From positions 1 through 59,555 of the forward strand of contig JACDGP010000017.1 in the NCBI GenBank assembly GCA_013821605.1: DNA of 59,555 nucleotides, in the 5' to 3' direction. The notes under the pieces are model-generated. The model made no database searches. It worked only from the letters and a program-made list of their open reading frames with translations, and was not told the origin of the DNA. The position numbers and the translations under genes were made by a program. This DNA is from Herpetosiphonaceae bacterium (lineage in GTDB: Bacteria; Chloroflexota; Chloroflexia; Chloroflexales; Kallotenuaceae). Shown here piece after piece: positions 38,324 to 46,707 of the stretch (position 1 is the stretch's first letter; every line of letters begins with the position of its first letter).

Positions 38324-40024
38324 TCACTGTCCCGGCAACCGTACCCGCCATACTTCGAGCTCAGGATTGCCCCGTAATCCGTTGATCGTGCTGACCCGTT
38401 CCGCCCAATGCCCCGAGTCCGCGACTGCCTTAAGAAACACAGATCGCGCCTTGAACGCTTCCTGATTATCCGCGTGCGTCACATACAGTTCCTTGCGGTT
38501 GAAGCGCTGGCGGATCTGCGTGCCGAATGTTGGTAGCTCGGGATGGTAGTTGAAAACCTCCTCGACTGCTGTTTGCCCATCCGTAAGATACTCGACCGGC
38601 GGTGCGATGCCCCAGTCCAGCGCCACGATATGCTCATGCTGCGTCTGGAGGAAATGACTCAAGTCATAGATCGAAGCCGAGTGAAAGGACAGCCCGCCGC
38701 TACTCGTCACCGCTCGCAAGTAGCGCACGTCTGTCACGCCCTGTCCCAACACAACCAAGAGGCCCAATGCTACCAGTGCCACCCTTGCGGTACGCCGCCA
38801 TCTAATGCCATATCGTTCGATCCAATCACCTGTCTTCTGCATACCCAGCCCAAAGATCATCGCCGGCAGCGCGACTGCGATCGCAAAATGAGTTGGCCAC
38901 AGGGCTGAGATCGTATAGCAACTCTCAAGAATGACAGCGAGTGCGAGGAACGGGATGAACAGCAACCGTTGCCAGCCTTGACCGCGTCGCACAAAGCAAG
39001 CGCTCACCAATACTGCCAGTGCCCCAACGAGGGATAGCACGGCGACCGTATTTGGGAACGTACCGCCTAGATACCACAGATGATCGCCTGACCGCACGAC
39101 ATCGACAGCCTGGACGAGCCGTTCGCCGAGATTATGCAACACAGCACGGTTATCGGCTCCCAGATACGTTTCCCCGGCACTTTGTTGCACGACCTCCAAC
39201 GTCGCGCCACCCGTCCGCAAGTTATACAGTAAGACCGGTGCCAGCCCCACAATCAAACCGGCCGTTCCCACCAGCAGAACTGACCAACCAATTCGTCTTC
39301 CGGCACCCTGACGATATATCCTCGCCGCCTGCCTCGTTCGCTGCTGCCACAAGCTGATCATCGCGCAGATCCCCCACCACCCAACAACTCCTGCCAGCAG
39401 CCACCCGGCATTCAGTTTGCTCCAGATTGCCAGCCCAAACAACCACCCTGCCAATGCTACCGCCCAGAGCCTTCCCGTCTGCCACCAATATGCTCCTGCT
39501 GCCAAAGCCCACATCGCCAAGCAGGCCGCCAGCGAAGTAACAAAGACGCCCTGCCGTGACCAAAAGACGAACGAGCCAAACAGTGCCAGCCACATGCTCG
39601 CCCAAAATGCCGCCCGTCTTCCATACAGCTGAAGCATGAACAAGTAAACGGCAATGATCGTGAGCGCCCCTACCACCACCGACATACTACGCAGTGCCAC
39701 CACCTGTGAACCACTCAACCAGATAAATGGTAATGCAGCATAGATTTGGAGCGCCCCAATATGGCTCTGCACCATCACCGGCAGCGCACGTCCCCCTACA
39801 TGCAGCGCGAAGCCGTTAAGCGTTGGCACCGGCAGCCCCTGGAGCAGTTGTACTGCCGGCAGCCCACCTTCCAGCGCCTCATCATAATGCAGCCCTGGAC
39901 GATCAAGGTGCCAGCTTGCTACCAACAAAAAAAGGAGCAGTGGGAAGAGGATTGGCAGTATGCGTCTACCAAAAGTCGGGGCAAAGAACAGGACGCTCGT
40001 TGATTCTTCGACTGGGCTGCTCAC
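38324..40024 (-). CDS. GT39/ArnT-like membrane glycosyltransferase
   Basis: A 566-residue polytopic protein with about ten membrane helices and a soluble C-terminal tail of some 130 residues. The first loop reads GLHYDEALEG, the acidic D-E motif of GT-C enzymes such as ArnT and PMT that use polyprenyl-phosphate sugars. Several RQ/W-rich loops follow. It would glycosylate lipids or proteins at the outer face of the membrane. Substrates are unknown. It faces the GH39-like gene. Confidence 0.75.
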   Translation of the reverse strand: MSSPVEESTSVLFFAPTFGRRILPILFPLLLFLLVASWHLDRPGLHYDEALEGGLPAVQLLQGLPVPTLNGFALHVGGRALPVMVQSHIGALQIYAALPFIWLSGSQVVALRSMSVVVGALTIIAVYLFMLQLYGRRAAFWASMWLALFGSFVFWSRQGVFVTSLAACLAMWALAAGAYWWQTGRLWAVALAGWLFGLAIWSKLNAGWLLAGVVGWWGICAMISLWQQRTRQAARIYRQGAGRRIGWSVLLVGTAGLIVGLAPVLLYNLRTGGATLEVVQQSAGETYLGADNRAVLHNLGERLVQAVDVVRSGDHLWYLGGTFPNTVAVLSLVGALAVLVSACFVRRGQGWQRLLFIPFLALAVILESCYTISALWPTHFAIAVALPAMIFGLGMQKTGDWIERYGIRWRRTARVALVALGLLVVLGQGVTDVRYLRAVTSSGGLSFHSASIYDLSHFLQTQHEHIVALDWGIAPPVEYLTDGQTAVEEVFNYHPELPTFGTQIRQRFNRKELYVTHADNQEAFKARSVFLKAVADSGHWAERVSTINGLRGNPELEVWRVRLPGQ

Positions 40025-40142
40025 CTACCGTTAGCTCCAGGACATCGATTGTACTTGTGCGACATCAGTGGAGGATTATAGCGTGGAAACGTAGCCTAGT
40101 TTATCATCACTTGCTCTACGTTTTACCTGGTTAAGGCTCTGG

Positions 40143-40148
40143 TATAAT
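40143..40148 (+). promoter_or_regulatory. TATAAT -10 element of the DUF104/PIN pair
   Basis: A perfect TATAAT stands 45 bases before the antitoxin ATG at 40193. No good -35 is seen at 17 bases; TTTACC at 40122-40127 is 15 bases away. Confidence 0.35.
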
Positions 40149-40192
40149 CGCCCATACGAATGTTTCGTCATTGTTTAGGCGATGTGACCGAA

Positions 40193-40492
40193 ATGGCAAC
40201 AACAATTTCTGCAATCTACGAAGACGGCGTCCTCCGCCTCCTGGTACCTCTGTCCTTGCCGGAGCACACCCAGGTGGAGGTGACCGTGGACGTACCTGCT
40301 ACCGCAACTTTCAGGGACTCGCGGGAGCGAATCCGTGCAGCTCTAGTTGCAGGTGGACTGAGCCGCGCCCAATCGGAGCCATGGGCTGGCCCACCCCCTC
40401 TTTCCACTGAGGAGCGTGCGAGTTTAGCGCAGCAAGTGGGTCCTGGACGACCACTCTCGGAGATCATCAACGAGGAGCGCGAGGGGCGCTAG
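40193..40492 (+). CDS. AF2212-like (DUF104) antitoxin
   Basis: A 99-residue protein. The start at 40193 fits the family start (I-A-x-YEDGVLRLL ... LPEHTQVEVTV); the 11 residues upstream are not family-like. The N-terminal beta-rich DUF104 part, residues 4-36, would form the DNA-binding/dimer domain, and the C-terminal helix-rich part would bind the toxin. The last base of its stop is the first base of the PIN gene start, so the pair is coupled. Confidence 0.8.
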   Translation: MATTISAIYEDGVLRLLVPLSLPEHTQVEVTVDVPATATFRDSRERIRAALVAGGLSRAQSEPWAGPPPLSTEERASLAQQVGPGRPLSEIINEEREGR

Positions 40493-40956
40493 TGGCGATC
40501 TACTATGCCGATAGCAGTGCGCTAACAAAAAGGCATGTCGTAGAAGTCGGTACGCCATGGGTCCAAGCCCTAACCGATTCAGCCGCAGGACACGGATTCA
40601 TTACCAGCCGAATGAGTGTGGTCGAGGTCATCAGCGCCTTGAATCGCCGTCAACGTGAAAGGATGATCAATACAGTTCAGTATATGCGCATTAGCACGGA
40701 CTTCATGGGGCTTTGTGCGACCACCTACCAACTGGTAGAGGTGACCGAGGAGGTCATTGATCGGGCAAGGCACCTGCTAGAACAGCATGCTTTGCGTGCC
40801 TACGATGCCGTACAGCTTGCGTCCGCATTGCTGACCGATCAGATCGTCCGCGCTGGCGGTGATCCACCCCTGCTATTTCTCGCCGCAGACGATCGGTTGC
40901 TCACGGTAGCGCAACTCGAAGGGCTGGTGGTTGACAATCCAAACTGGCATCCATAA
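40492..40956 (+). CDS. PIN-domain toxin (VapC-like)
   Basis: A 154-residue PIN-domain RNase from a GTG at 40492 that overlaps the antitoxin stop by one base. The four acidic catalytic residues are visible: D in YYADSSALTK, E in SVVEVISAL, D in LRAYDAVQLASA and D in LAADDRLL. Such toxins cleave RNA, often tRNA, when released from their antitoxin. Pairing with a DUF104 protein is well known in archaea and bacteria. Confidence 0.85.
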   Translation: MAIYYADSSALTKRHVVEVGTPWVQALTDSAAGHGFITSRMSVVEVISALNRRQRERMINTVQYMRISTDFMGLCATTYQLVEVTEEVIDRARHLLEQHALRAYDAVQLASALLTDQIVRAGGDPPLLFLAADDRLLTVAQLEGLVVDNPNWHP

Positions 40957-41047
40957 ATAACCATTTTCCAACAGCCTGCCGGCCGTACATCGCCGGGTTG
41001 TGCCTCAACGAGGTCCACATCCTTGACCCGACGTGATCTTGTCGTCC

Positions 41048-41734
41048 CTACCACACATACGGGATAAGGCGATATCTGACCTTTCGCATATACTCACGAT
41101 ACCCCGGCAGTTCTTCACGCAGTGTCCGTTCCTCCTGCACTGCCCGAAATGCTATCGCGACGATTAAGAGCAGTGCCAAAATGAACCCATACCACGATCC
41201 GAGTAACAGGGTTGTGCCGACCATCAAAATGCCCGCCGTGGCATACATTGGATGGCGCACGTAGTGATACAGTCCCGTCGATATCACCCTTTGCCCGCGT
41301 TCGCTTTGGTCGCGCACGGCGGGTGACAGATACGGATTTTCCCGAAACGTCAGGAAAAAAAGATAAAACGATCCCAGCAAAAGGACTGCTCCAACCACCT
41401 GGAGCCAGCCCGGCATATGCGACCAGTGGAATCGTACGGCATCCAGCGGCATCAAGACCAGCCAAGCCAGAAAGATCACGTTTGCGACCCCAAAGAACAC
41501 CTTATCCCAGCTCTTTTGATCGGCTTTACCAATCCCGGTCATGCGCTCTGTTAGGAGGCCTGGGTTGGATCGGAGCAACCACAGGCTCAGTGCAATGGTA
41601 AACCCAAAGAACAGAACCAGAAAGGCCCACCCCGCAGGCCAGGCAATCGTACCCGCTGCGAGAAACAGAGCCAGCGCGAAGACCACAAACATACCGGCGA
41701 TTTGTGCTGTTAGCATCTTGAGATTGACTGTCAT
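41048..41734 (-). CDS. Isoprenylcysteine carboxyl methyltransferase-family membrane protein
   Basis: A 228-residue membrane protein with five helices. The C-terminal region has STGLYHYVRHPMYATAGI and then EERTLREELPGYREYMRKVRYRLIP. This is the SAM-binding signature of the ICMT/PEMT-type membrane methyltransferases (PF04140/PF04191 type). Bacterial homologues are widespread; the methyl acceptor is unknown. Confidence 0.82.
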   Translation of the reverse strand: MTVNLKMLTAQIAGMFVVFALALFLAAGTIAWPAGWAFLVLFFGFTIALSLWLLRSNPGLLTERMTGIGKADQKSWDKVFFGVANVIFLAWLVLMPLDAVRFHWSHMPGWLQVVGAVLLLGSFYLFFLTFRENPYLSPAVRDQSERGQRVISTGLYHYVRHPMYATAGILMVGTTLLLGSWYGFILALLLIVAIAFRAVQEERTLREELPGYREYMRKVRYRLIPYVW

Positions 41735-41821
41735 CTAGCCCGCCTCATATGTTATGACACCCCAAAATGCTACCACAATCACCAACTCGCCGCTATAAAG
41801 AGTGATGTACAATCAGCATCT

Positions 41822-42835
41822 ATGCTGACGCCACCCGACATCTCCGATGACATTATCCTCGCTTGTGTGCACGCGAACTTCGGGCTGCCCATCACACATG
41901 CAACCTTTCTACCGATCGGCGCGGATATCAACAGCTTCGTATACCGGCTCACCAGTGATGATGGCACGCCATACTTTCTCAAGTTGCGGCGGGGGAACTT
42001 CAACGAAGTAGCAGTCACTGTCCCTGCTTTTCTCTATGCACAAGGCATTCACCGCGTCATGGCTCCGTTTCCCACTATCACACACCGGTGGTGGGTACAT
42101 GCTCATGACTTCGACTGGATGCTCTACCCGTTTTTCGCAGGGAAGAACGGCTTCGAGGTTGCCCTATCACAGCCACAGTGGCTCGCACTAGGCGAAAGCA
42201 TGAAGGCCGTTCATTCCACGATCTTGCCCCCCGGGCTCGTAGCACGTGTGCCACGCGAAACCTATTCGCCGCGCTTGCGTCGTATCGTGGAAACGTTCGA
42301 TGATCATGTGGAACAGCCTTTCGACGACCACATTGCGGCCCGTCTTGCCGCCTTTTGGCTGACCAAACGTGATGAAATCCACTGCATTGTCCAACGCGCC
42401 GAGCAGCTTGCTCACCTGCTGCAGCATCGAACTGTCGACCTTGTCGTGTGTCACGCCGACCTTCATGGCGGCAACGTCCTGCTGAGCGCGCATGACACAC
42501 TTGCCATCGTAGACTGGGACGAGCTCATCCTCGCACCAAAGGAACGTGATTTGATGTTCGTAGGTGGTGGCATCGGCGGCATCTGGAACCTACCTCAGGA
42601 AACACTCTGGTTTTATCAAGCTTACGGTCACACGGAGATCGATCCGGTCGGCCTCGCCTACTACCGCTATGAGCGAATCGTGGCCGATATTGCTGCCTAT
42701 GGGGAGCAAATTTTCGGCATCCAGGGAAGCGCCGACGACCGTGAACAAGGGCTGCGCGAGTTAATGGCTCAATTCCTGCCCAACGATGCACCCGTCGTGC
42801 AGATCGCGCATAAGTCATACCAAGCGCTATCATAA
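41822..42835 (+). CDS. Aminoglycoside-phosphotransferase-fold kinase (APH(9)-like)
   Basis: A 337-residue protein of the APH/choline kinase fold. The catalytic loop is VCHADLHGGNVLL with D and N, and the metal-binding aspartate is in AIVDWDELILAPKERDL. The ATP lysine lies in YFLKLRRGNF. The overall pattern, including GGIGGIWN and the C-terminal tail, resembles APH(9)-type spectinomycin kinases and related proteins. Resistance is not shown; many homologues phosphorylate other small molecules. Confidence 0.75.
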   Translation: MLTPPDISDDIILACVHANFGLPITHATFLPIGADINSFVYRLTSDDGTPYFLKLRRGNFNEVAVTVPAFLYAQGIHRVMAPFPTITHRWWVHAHDFDWMLYPFFAGKNGFEVALSQPQWLALGESMKAVHSTILPPGLVARVPRETYSPRLRRIVETFDDHVEQPFDDHIAARLAAFWLTKRDEIHCIVQRAEQLAHLLQHRTVDLVVCHADLHGGNVLLSAHDTLAIVDWDELILAPKERDLMFVGGGIGGIWNLPQETLWFYQAYGHTEIDPVGLAYYRYERIVADIAAYGEQIFGIQGSADDREQGLRELMAQFLPNDAPVVQIAHKSYQALS

Positions 42836-42972
42836 GCCTCGTCTTTATATGGCTACGATCTCCGTCAATAAAGTTTGCTTGACCATACCCATCATGGTGC
42901 ATCTTGTTTTCTTGTTGAGCTTAAGCATGTATTGTGTGTTTGTGATATTGAAGAATAATGCCGGAGGATGCT

Positions 42973-43527
42973 GTGCCGCAGTTACGTGTCTTTCAACACT
43001 TTGAGTTCCCGGACGAACTGAAATGGCAGGTCGTGTCATTTATGCGCATCGAGTGGCCATTCATTTTCACCGGCGCGAATCGTTTCCTCACGGAACTGTG
43101 TCCTCCAGAGCTACATCCCGTTCATTTCGCGATCGTCGAGGGTAACGTCTTGCTAAGCTATGGGGCTACTCTCCGGCTTGAGCAGCCTCACGCGGGAGAA
43201 GTATATAGGCTCTATGGTCTAGGTAATGTGTTTACCTTTCCTCCCTATCGTCGAGAGGGGTTCGGTCGGCAAGTCGTTGATGCAGCGACGCACTATATTC
43301 TGGCAAGCGCGGCAGACGTAGGGGCGCTTTTTTGCGGGGCTCGCTTGGCACCATACTACCGTGTCTCTGGATGGGAGGCGATGGAGGGTGCCACGACGCG
43401 GATAGGAACGCCCGACGGGTATGAAACGCATAATGTGCTGCGCATGATGCTATTTGTGTCTGAGAAAGGAAAGCGCGGACGTCAAGCGTTCATGCATACT
43501 CCCTTCTACATCGAGTCACCGTGGTAG
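42973..43527 (+). CDS. GNAT-family N-acetyltransferase
   Basis: A 184-residue protein. GGAGG at 42963-42967 is ideally placed for a GTG at 42973; the ATG at 42958 overlaps that site. The acetyl-CoA binding motif reads FTFPPYRREGFGRQVVDAA. The following LFCGARLAPYYRVSGWEAM is the usual GNAT end (YxxxGF/W). The substrate is unknown. The gene is more AT-rich upstream than its neighbours. Confidence 0.7.
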   Translation: MPQLRVFQHFEFPDELKWQVVSFMRIEWPFIFTGANRFLTELCPPELHPVHFAIVEGNVLLSYGATLRLEQPHAGEVYRLYGLGNVFTFPPYRREGFGRQVVDAATHYILASAADVGALFCGARLAPYYRVSGWEAMEGATTRIGTPDGYETHNVLRMMLFVSEKGKRGRQAFMHTPFYIESPW

Positions 43528-43723
43528 ATATGCTCGGTAGACGCGGGGAAGACTGCAGTCGGTGATCGCAAAGTGCGGCCTTCGACTATGCTCGGGGTGT
43601 AATGGACAAAAAGAACGACAGTATTCCAGGTATGGTATACGACGCCTGTGCCATACCGAGCTAAAGAGAAGCTAAGCCTGATTCAGACTTAGACGAAACC
43701 AATGTTCTCATACGAGGTGTTCC

Positions 43724-44629
43724 ATGCCGTTTACCTCCCGTCCATATGCAGGTCAACGTGATCTGGAAAACCTCTCGACCTTCCTGACCCAAGCGAGAAG
43801 TAGCATCCACAACGTGCACTCCCTGCACGTCGGCGACCTAACCTGGCAGTTGTCCCACATGCAAGCTGCATTCAACCCTGCGGACATCGTCCAACTATCG
43901 GAGGACGAGTATGGACGCTTAACCGGCTTCGTTCTGTTGTACCCCGCCTTTGGCTTTTTCGATCTCCAGGTGCAGATGCAACGGCGTGGCACTGCACTCG
44001 AAGAAGAGATGCTGGCATGGACCGAGCAGCACCTTGCTGCATTCCGGCAACAGGGAAATGCTGGCATGTTGTCAACACTCGTTCATGAACACGATGCTCT
44101 GCGGATTGCCCTGCTCGAAGCTCATGGGTATCGCAAGGGCGACCCGTGGCTATATATGCAGCGGTCCCTCACTGCGCCGATCCCAAGCGCCCAGCTCCCA
44201 CCCGGCTTCACTGTGCGACACGTGACAGATGAACGTGAGGCGGAAGCGCGTGCCGCCGTGCTCGCTGCCGCCTTTGAAGCACCTGTACAGACCGAGCGCT
44301 ACCGGCAGTTCATGCGAGCACCGGGGTACCGCTTCGAGCTTGACCTCGTCGCGGTGGCACCCGATGGACGGTTCGGTGCCTTTGCCACGTGCTGGATTGA
44401 CCCCGTGAATAAGGTCGGGCAGTTTGAGCCGGTAGGCACCGCTCCGGCCTTCCGCCGAATGGGACTTGGGCGTGCAGTCTTGTTGGAGGGCATGCAGCAG
44501 ATGAAGCTGCAGGGAGCGGAGAGCGTGATCGTCGTCGTGGAGGAAGCTGAGGATGCAGCGCACGCATTGTATGAGTCGGTCGGGCTCAGACCCCGCTGGA
44601 ACCTCTATACCTACAGCAAAGGGTACTAA
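43724..44629 (+). CDS. Tandem GNAT-domain acetyltransferase
   Basis: A 301-residue protein with two GNAT-like halves. The second half, residues 150-301, has the acetyl-CoA loop FEPVGTAPAFRRMGLGRAVLLEGMQ and the ending AHALYESVGLRPRWNLYTYSKGY. The first half is degenerate in the acetyl-CoA loop. This layout resembles mycothiol-synthase-like tandem GNATs, but the substrate is unknown. A short open frame begins four bases downstream. Confidence 0.78.
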   Translation: MPFTSRPYAGQRDLENLSTFLTQARSSIHNVHSLHVGDLTWQLSHMQAAFNPADIVQLSEDEYGRLTGFVLLYPAFGFFDLQVQMQRRGTALEEEMLAWTEQHLAAFRQQGNAGMLSTLVHEHDALRIALLEAHGYRKGDPWLYMQRSLTAPIPSAQLPPGFTVRHVTDEREAEARAAVLAAAFEAPVQTERYRQFMRAPGYRFELDLVAVAPDGRFGAFATCWIDPVNKVGQFEPVGTAPAFRRMGLGRAVLLEGMQQMKLQGAESVIVVVEEAEDAAHALYESVGLRPRWNLYTYSKGY

Positions 44630-44633
44630 TTAA

Positions 44634-44750
44634 ATGAGCCAACCTCTTCCAATCGAGGAAGCTGCAGATCGACGTGAGCGGCTGCATGTTGAACTCAGTC
44701 ATTCACCAAGTGTCATTCTTTGCGCCCCTGCCTGCTACCCAGATCGATGA
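44634..44750 (+). pseudogene. Short 38-codon frame, possible truncated gene
   Basis: An ATG four bases after the GNAT stop opens a 38-residue frame (start MSQPLPIEEAADRRERLHVE) ending at 44750, just before the end of the convergent PemK toxin gene. The close spacing suggests it was the start of an operon member that lost its remainder when the toxin-antitoxin module arrived. No family was recognised. Confidence 0.25.
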
Positions 44751-44758
44751 ACTGGTAG

Positions 44759-45094
44759 CTACACTTTGCTCAAGAGTTTGATAACAGCACCAATGATACG
44801 CCGGAAGGCATCGTTTGTAAGTATGCCCTCTTGTCCCACCATTAAGCGTGTATTCGCCGTGAAAAGCTTGCCTGGACGGGCATAACTGACGAGGCGTAGT
44901 CCACCTGTCCCAAAATCGGATGGCGAAAGCTGAATTGCTCGCACATCCGTGTAGGGCTTGCTGGTAATCTGGCATAACACCCAATCGTCCCGATCCGCAT
45001 CCGCTAACACGACTGCTGGTCGGAGTTTGGACTGCGACAAATCGGAAAAGGGAAAATGGACTAGGACTACTGCGCCGGGCGAAGGTACGACCAT
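44759..45094 (-). CDS. PemK/MazF-family mRNA interferase toxin
   Basis: A 111-residue toxin from the ATG at 45094, which lies inside the end of the antitoxin gene. PSPGAVVLVHFPFSDLSQSKLRPAVVL is the MazF/PemK beta-barrel start with the catalytic arginine-lysine region. WVLCQITS and KPYTDVRAI follow, matching the family. It would cleave single-stranded RNA at a short motif. The 28-base overlap with the antitoxin gene couples their translation. Confidence 0.88.
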   Translation of the reverse strand: MVVPSPGAVVLVHFPFSDLSQSKLRPAVVLADADRDDWVLCQITSKPYTDVRAIQLSPSDFGTGGLRLVSYARPGKLFTANTRLMVGQEGILTNDAFRRIIGAVIKLLSKV

Positions 45095-45288
45095 GCAGCA
45101 TCCTCCTCTGGGCGCTCCCAATCCTCTGCCAGTGCTGCCTCACTCAAGAGAGCCGTTTCCGCAATGGTTTCCATCGGTGCTTCATCCAGGATAGTGACGA
45201 GAGCGCGGCGCGCAGTAGGCAACTGGATGGCCTCCTGCAAATGCACAACCCCTTGTTCATCAATGACAGCTTCTACAGTTCGAAGCAT
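45067..45288 (-). CDS. Antitoxin partner of the PemK-type toxin
   Basis: A 73-residue protein with GGAGGTG five bases before its ATG. MLRTVEAVIDEQGVVHLQEAI resembles the short beta-rich start of antitoxins such as those paired with PemK (DUF2281-like or AbrB-like). The remaining residues are acidic and likely disordered, suited to covering the toxin. The toxin gene overlaps its 3' end. Two TGTAC(A/C) elements lie just upstream. Confidence 0.72.
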   Translation of the reverse strand: MLRTVEAVIDEQGVVHLQEAIQLPTARRALVTILDEAPMETIAETALLSEAALAEDWERPEEDAAWSYLRPAQ

Positions 45289-45300
45289 ATCTCACCTCCA

Positions 45301-45313
45301 TGTACATTGTACC
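45301..45313. promoter_or_regulatory. TGTACA-type elements upstream of the PemK antitoxin gene
   Basis: TGTACA at 45301-45306 is followed by TTGTACC at 45307-45313, 13 bases before the antitoxin start. On the minus strand TACAAT here could be the -10 element. The same hexamer is found at the YefM gene, so these may be related operators. Confidence 0.35.
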
Positions 45314-45332
45314 GTTTCCATAAAAGTGTGCC

Positions 45333-45449
45333 CTGTATGCCCATCTCGCCCAAGCACATACCCACAGTCGCGGTGTCCGCTATCCGCTTGCCGCGCTCCT
45401 GCCCGTCGCCCTGCTCGCTAAACTCGCCGGTGCCCAGCCTGTCCGTGCT
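45333..45449 (+). pseudogene. Transposase fragment, ISAs1-like N-terminal region
   Basis: Reading in the frame from 45333 gives LYAHLAQAHTHSRGVRYPL and then AALLPVALLAKLAGAQPVRA. This is the N-terminal pattern of ISAs1/H-repeat family transposases (RxGxRYPLxALLxxALLAxLAGA). Stop codons lie upstream, and the frame loses similarity after 45449. No DDE region or terminal repeats are found nearby. It is a remnant and no longer mobile. It lies in the 309-base stretch between two toxin-antitoxin pairs, where no intact gene is seen. Confidence 0.6.
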
Positions 45450-45560
45450 ACGCTCATGACCAAAGGGCGGCGCACGGCAGGTGACAGTAGTGTTGGCATA
45501 CGACCTTCAGGTGCTGGATAAGATCCTAATTCTACCGCCATAGACACGAAAGCCAATATG

Positions 45561-45581
45561 TTGTACAGTGATGCTGTACAA
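45561..45581. promoter_or_regulatory. YefM-type operator with two TGTACA cores
   Basis: TTGTACAG at 45561-45568 and CTGTACAA at 45574-45581 form a perfect 8-bp inverted repeat with five bases between. Each arm holds the self-palindromic hexamer TGTACA. In E. coli the yefM-yoeB operator is built from palindromes with this same core, bound by YefM and YefM-YoeB. It lies 16 bases before the yefM ATG. Confidence 0.7.
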
Positions 45582-45597
45582 GTTGAAGGAAGCATAG

Positions 45598-45885
45598 ATG
45601 ACGATCCAGACCTCCTATACCGATGTCCGTGCGCGGCTTGCGTCGCTGCTTGACGAGGTAACTGAGAACAACGAGGTCATCATCATCCAACGACGTGGGG
45701 CGGAAGACGTAGCCCTCATTTCAGCTGCAGAGTTGTACAGTCTTCAAGAGACTGCTCACCTGCTTCGCTCACCAGGCAACGCCGAACGGCTCCTGCGAGC
45801 ACTGGCGCGTGCCGAAGCCGGGGAGGGCATGCCGGAGACAACTGAGGAGTTGCGACGCGAGGTCGGACTTGCCGAAGAAGCGTAA
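45598..45885 (+). CDS. yefM: YefM-type (Phd family) antitoxin
   Basis: A 95-residue antitoxin with GGAAG upstream of the ATG. It opens MTIQTSYTDVRARLASLLDEV and continues VIIIQRRGAEDVALISAAEL, the Phd/YefM DNA-binding domain. The C-terminal part is acidic and would wrap the toxin. It neutralises YoeB and represses its own operon through the TGTACA sites upstream. The toxin frame starts 17 bases before its stop. Confidence 0.9.
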   Translation: MTIQTSYTDVRARLASLLDEVTENNEVIIIQRRGAEDVALISAAELYSLQETAHLLRSPGNAERLLRALARAEAGEGMPETTEELRREVGLAEEA

Positions 45886-46192
45886 GACTGCGGGGAGCGG
45901 GAACGAGACCACGCAACGCCTGGAGCGTCCTCCAGCCCGAGAAGCGGTCTTCCATCCCGAGTTTCGTGAGGACTTACATTGGTGGGTCGCGACTGAGCAC
46001 AATATTGCCCTCCGTGTACTGTCGCTTGTTGAAGCGGTGTTGCGGGAGCCGTTTACCGGTATTGGCAAGCCCGAGCCATTAAAATACGTCGGAGCCGGCG
46101 TGTGGTCGCGTCGCATTACGCAGGAGCATCGTCTGGTCTACCGTGTGAGTGAGGCGCGCATCGATTTCCTACAGGCCCGTTACCACTATTAA
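45869..46192 (+). CDS. yoeB: YoeB/Txe-type ribosome-dependent mRNA interferase toxin
   Basis: A 107-residue frame starting at TTG 45869, overlapping yefM by 17 bases; the exact start is uncertain because the first 22 residues are not family-like. From about residue 28 it follows YoeB: FHPEFREDLHWWVAT, VEAVLREPFTGIGKPEPLK, WSRRITQEHRLVYRV and DFLQARYHY. The glutamate, arginine, histidine and C-terminal tyrosine of the YoeB active site are present. It would cut mRNA on the ribosome. Confidence 0.88.
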   Translation: MPKKRKTAGSGNETTQRLERPPAREAVFHPEFREDLHWWVATEHNIALRVLSLVEAVLREPFTGIGKPEPLKYVGAGVWSRRITQEHRLVYRVSEARIDFLQARYHY

Positions 46193-46288
46193 GTTGCGGT
46201 TCTGTTAGCAGCTTCCGTAATCCTGCCAACGATTCTATTCTATACTCCCCGATTAGGTGCCCGTCATCGTTTAGCGAAATGCTACTTT

Positions 46289-46330
46289 CCCCTCTCCCGC
46301 ACGCTGGGAGAGGGGCTAGGGGTGAGGGCC
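46289..46330. repeat. Intergenic hairpin repeat element
   Basis: CCCCTCTCCC at 46289-46298 pairs exactly with GGGAGAGGGG at 46306-46315 over a 7-nt loop, followed by CTAGGGGTGAGGGCC. From general experience, elements of the type GGGAGAGGGGCTAGGGGTGA are dispersed between genes in many Chloroflexota and other genomes. The copy number here is one. It may work as a weak terminator after yoeB. Confidence 0.45.
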
Positions 46331-46438
46331 TCCGCTCGAGGAAAAACCGCTATTTCCCGAAAGATCAATAGAATCAATAGGCATTATCGCTCGGCATCGC
46401 ATGACCCACTTAATACGTCCTTGCGTTGTGAGAAGCTC

Positions 46439-46650
46439 ATGAAAGTGCAGGCTAGACAACAACGCGCGGAGCGGATCGAAATACCCGAACTCCAAGCACG
46501 GAGCATTCTGACCGAAACGCGCGGCTTCACCGGTGTGACCGTGCCGGGCACCGGTTTTCACTATAGCCTGAATCCCTACCGTGGCTGCGCCTTCAACTGC
46601 AGCTACTGCTACGCGCCCGCCTTCGTCTTCGATGAAAATGCACGCGCGAA
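46439..46650 (+). pseudogene. Truncated radical SAM protein (spore-lyase-like family)
   Basis: The frame from the ATG at 46439 gives ELQARSILTETRGFTG and FHYSLNPYRGCAFNCSYCYAP, with the CxxxCxxC [4Fe-4S] motif of the SplB/Rv2578c-like radical SAM family. After FDENARANWV the similarity stops and the frame ends within about 35 codons (ORF end 46762). A whole protein of this family has about 300 residues, so about 70 percent is missing. The phosphotransferase gene begins at 46708, indicating a deletion junction near 46650. Confidence 0.7.
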
Positions 46651-46707
46651 CTGGGTGTTGATGAGCCGCTGCTTGCCCAGACCTCATTGCTGTAGGAGTA
46701 GGTTGCC

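Noticed and set aside
39019-39357. 112-codon forward frame inside the GT39-like gene
   Set aside because: Antisense to a polytopic membrane protein; high proline/arginine content is typical of shadow frames.
43629-43657. Hairpin GGTATGG...CCATACC between the two GNAT genes
   Set aside because: Only seven base pairs with a 15-base loop and no T-run; too weak to call a terminator or operator.
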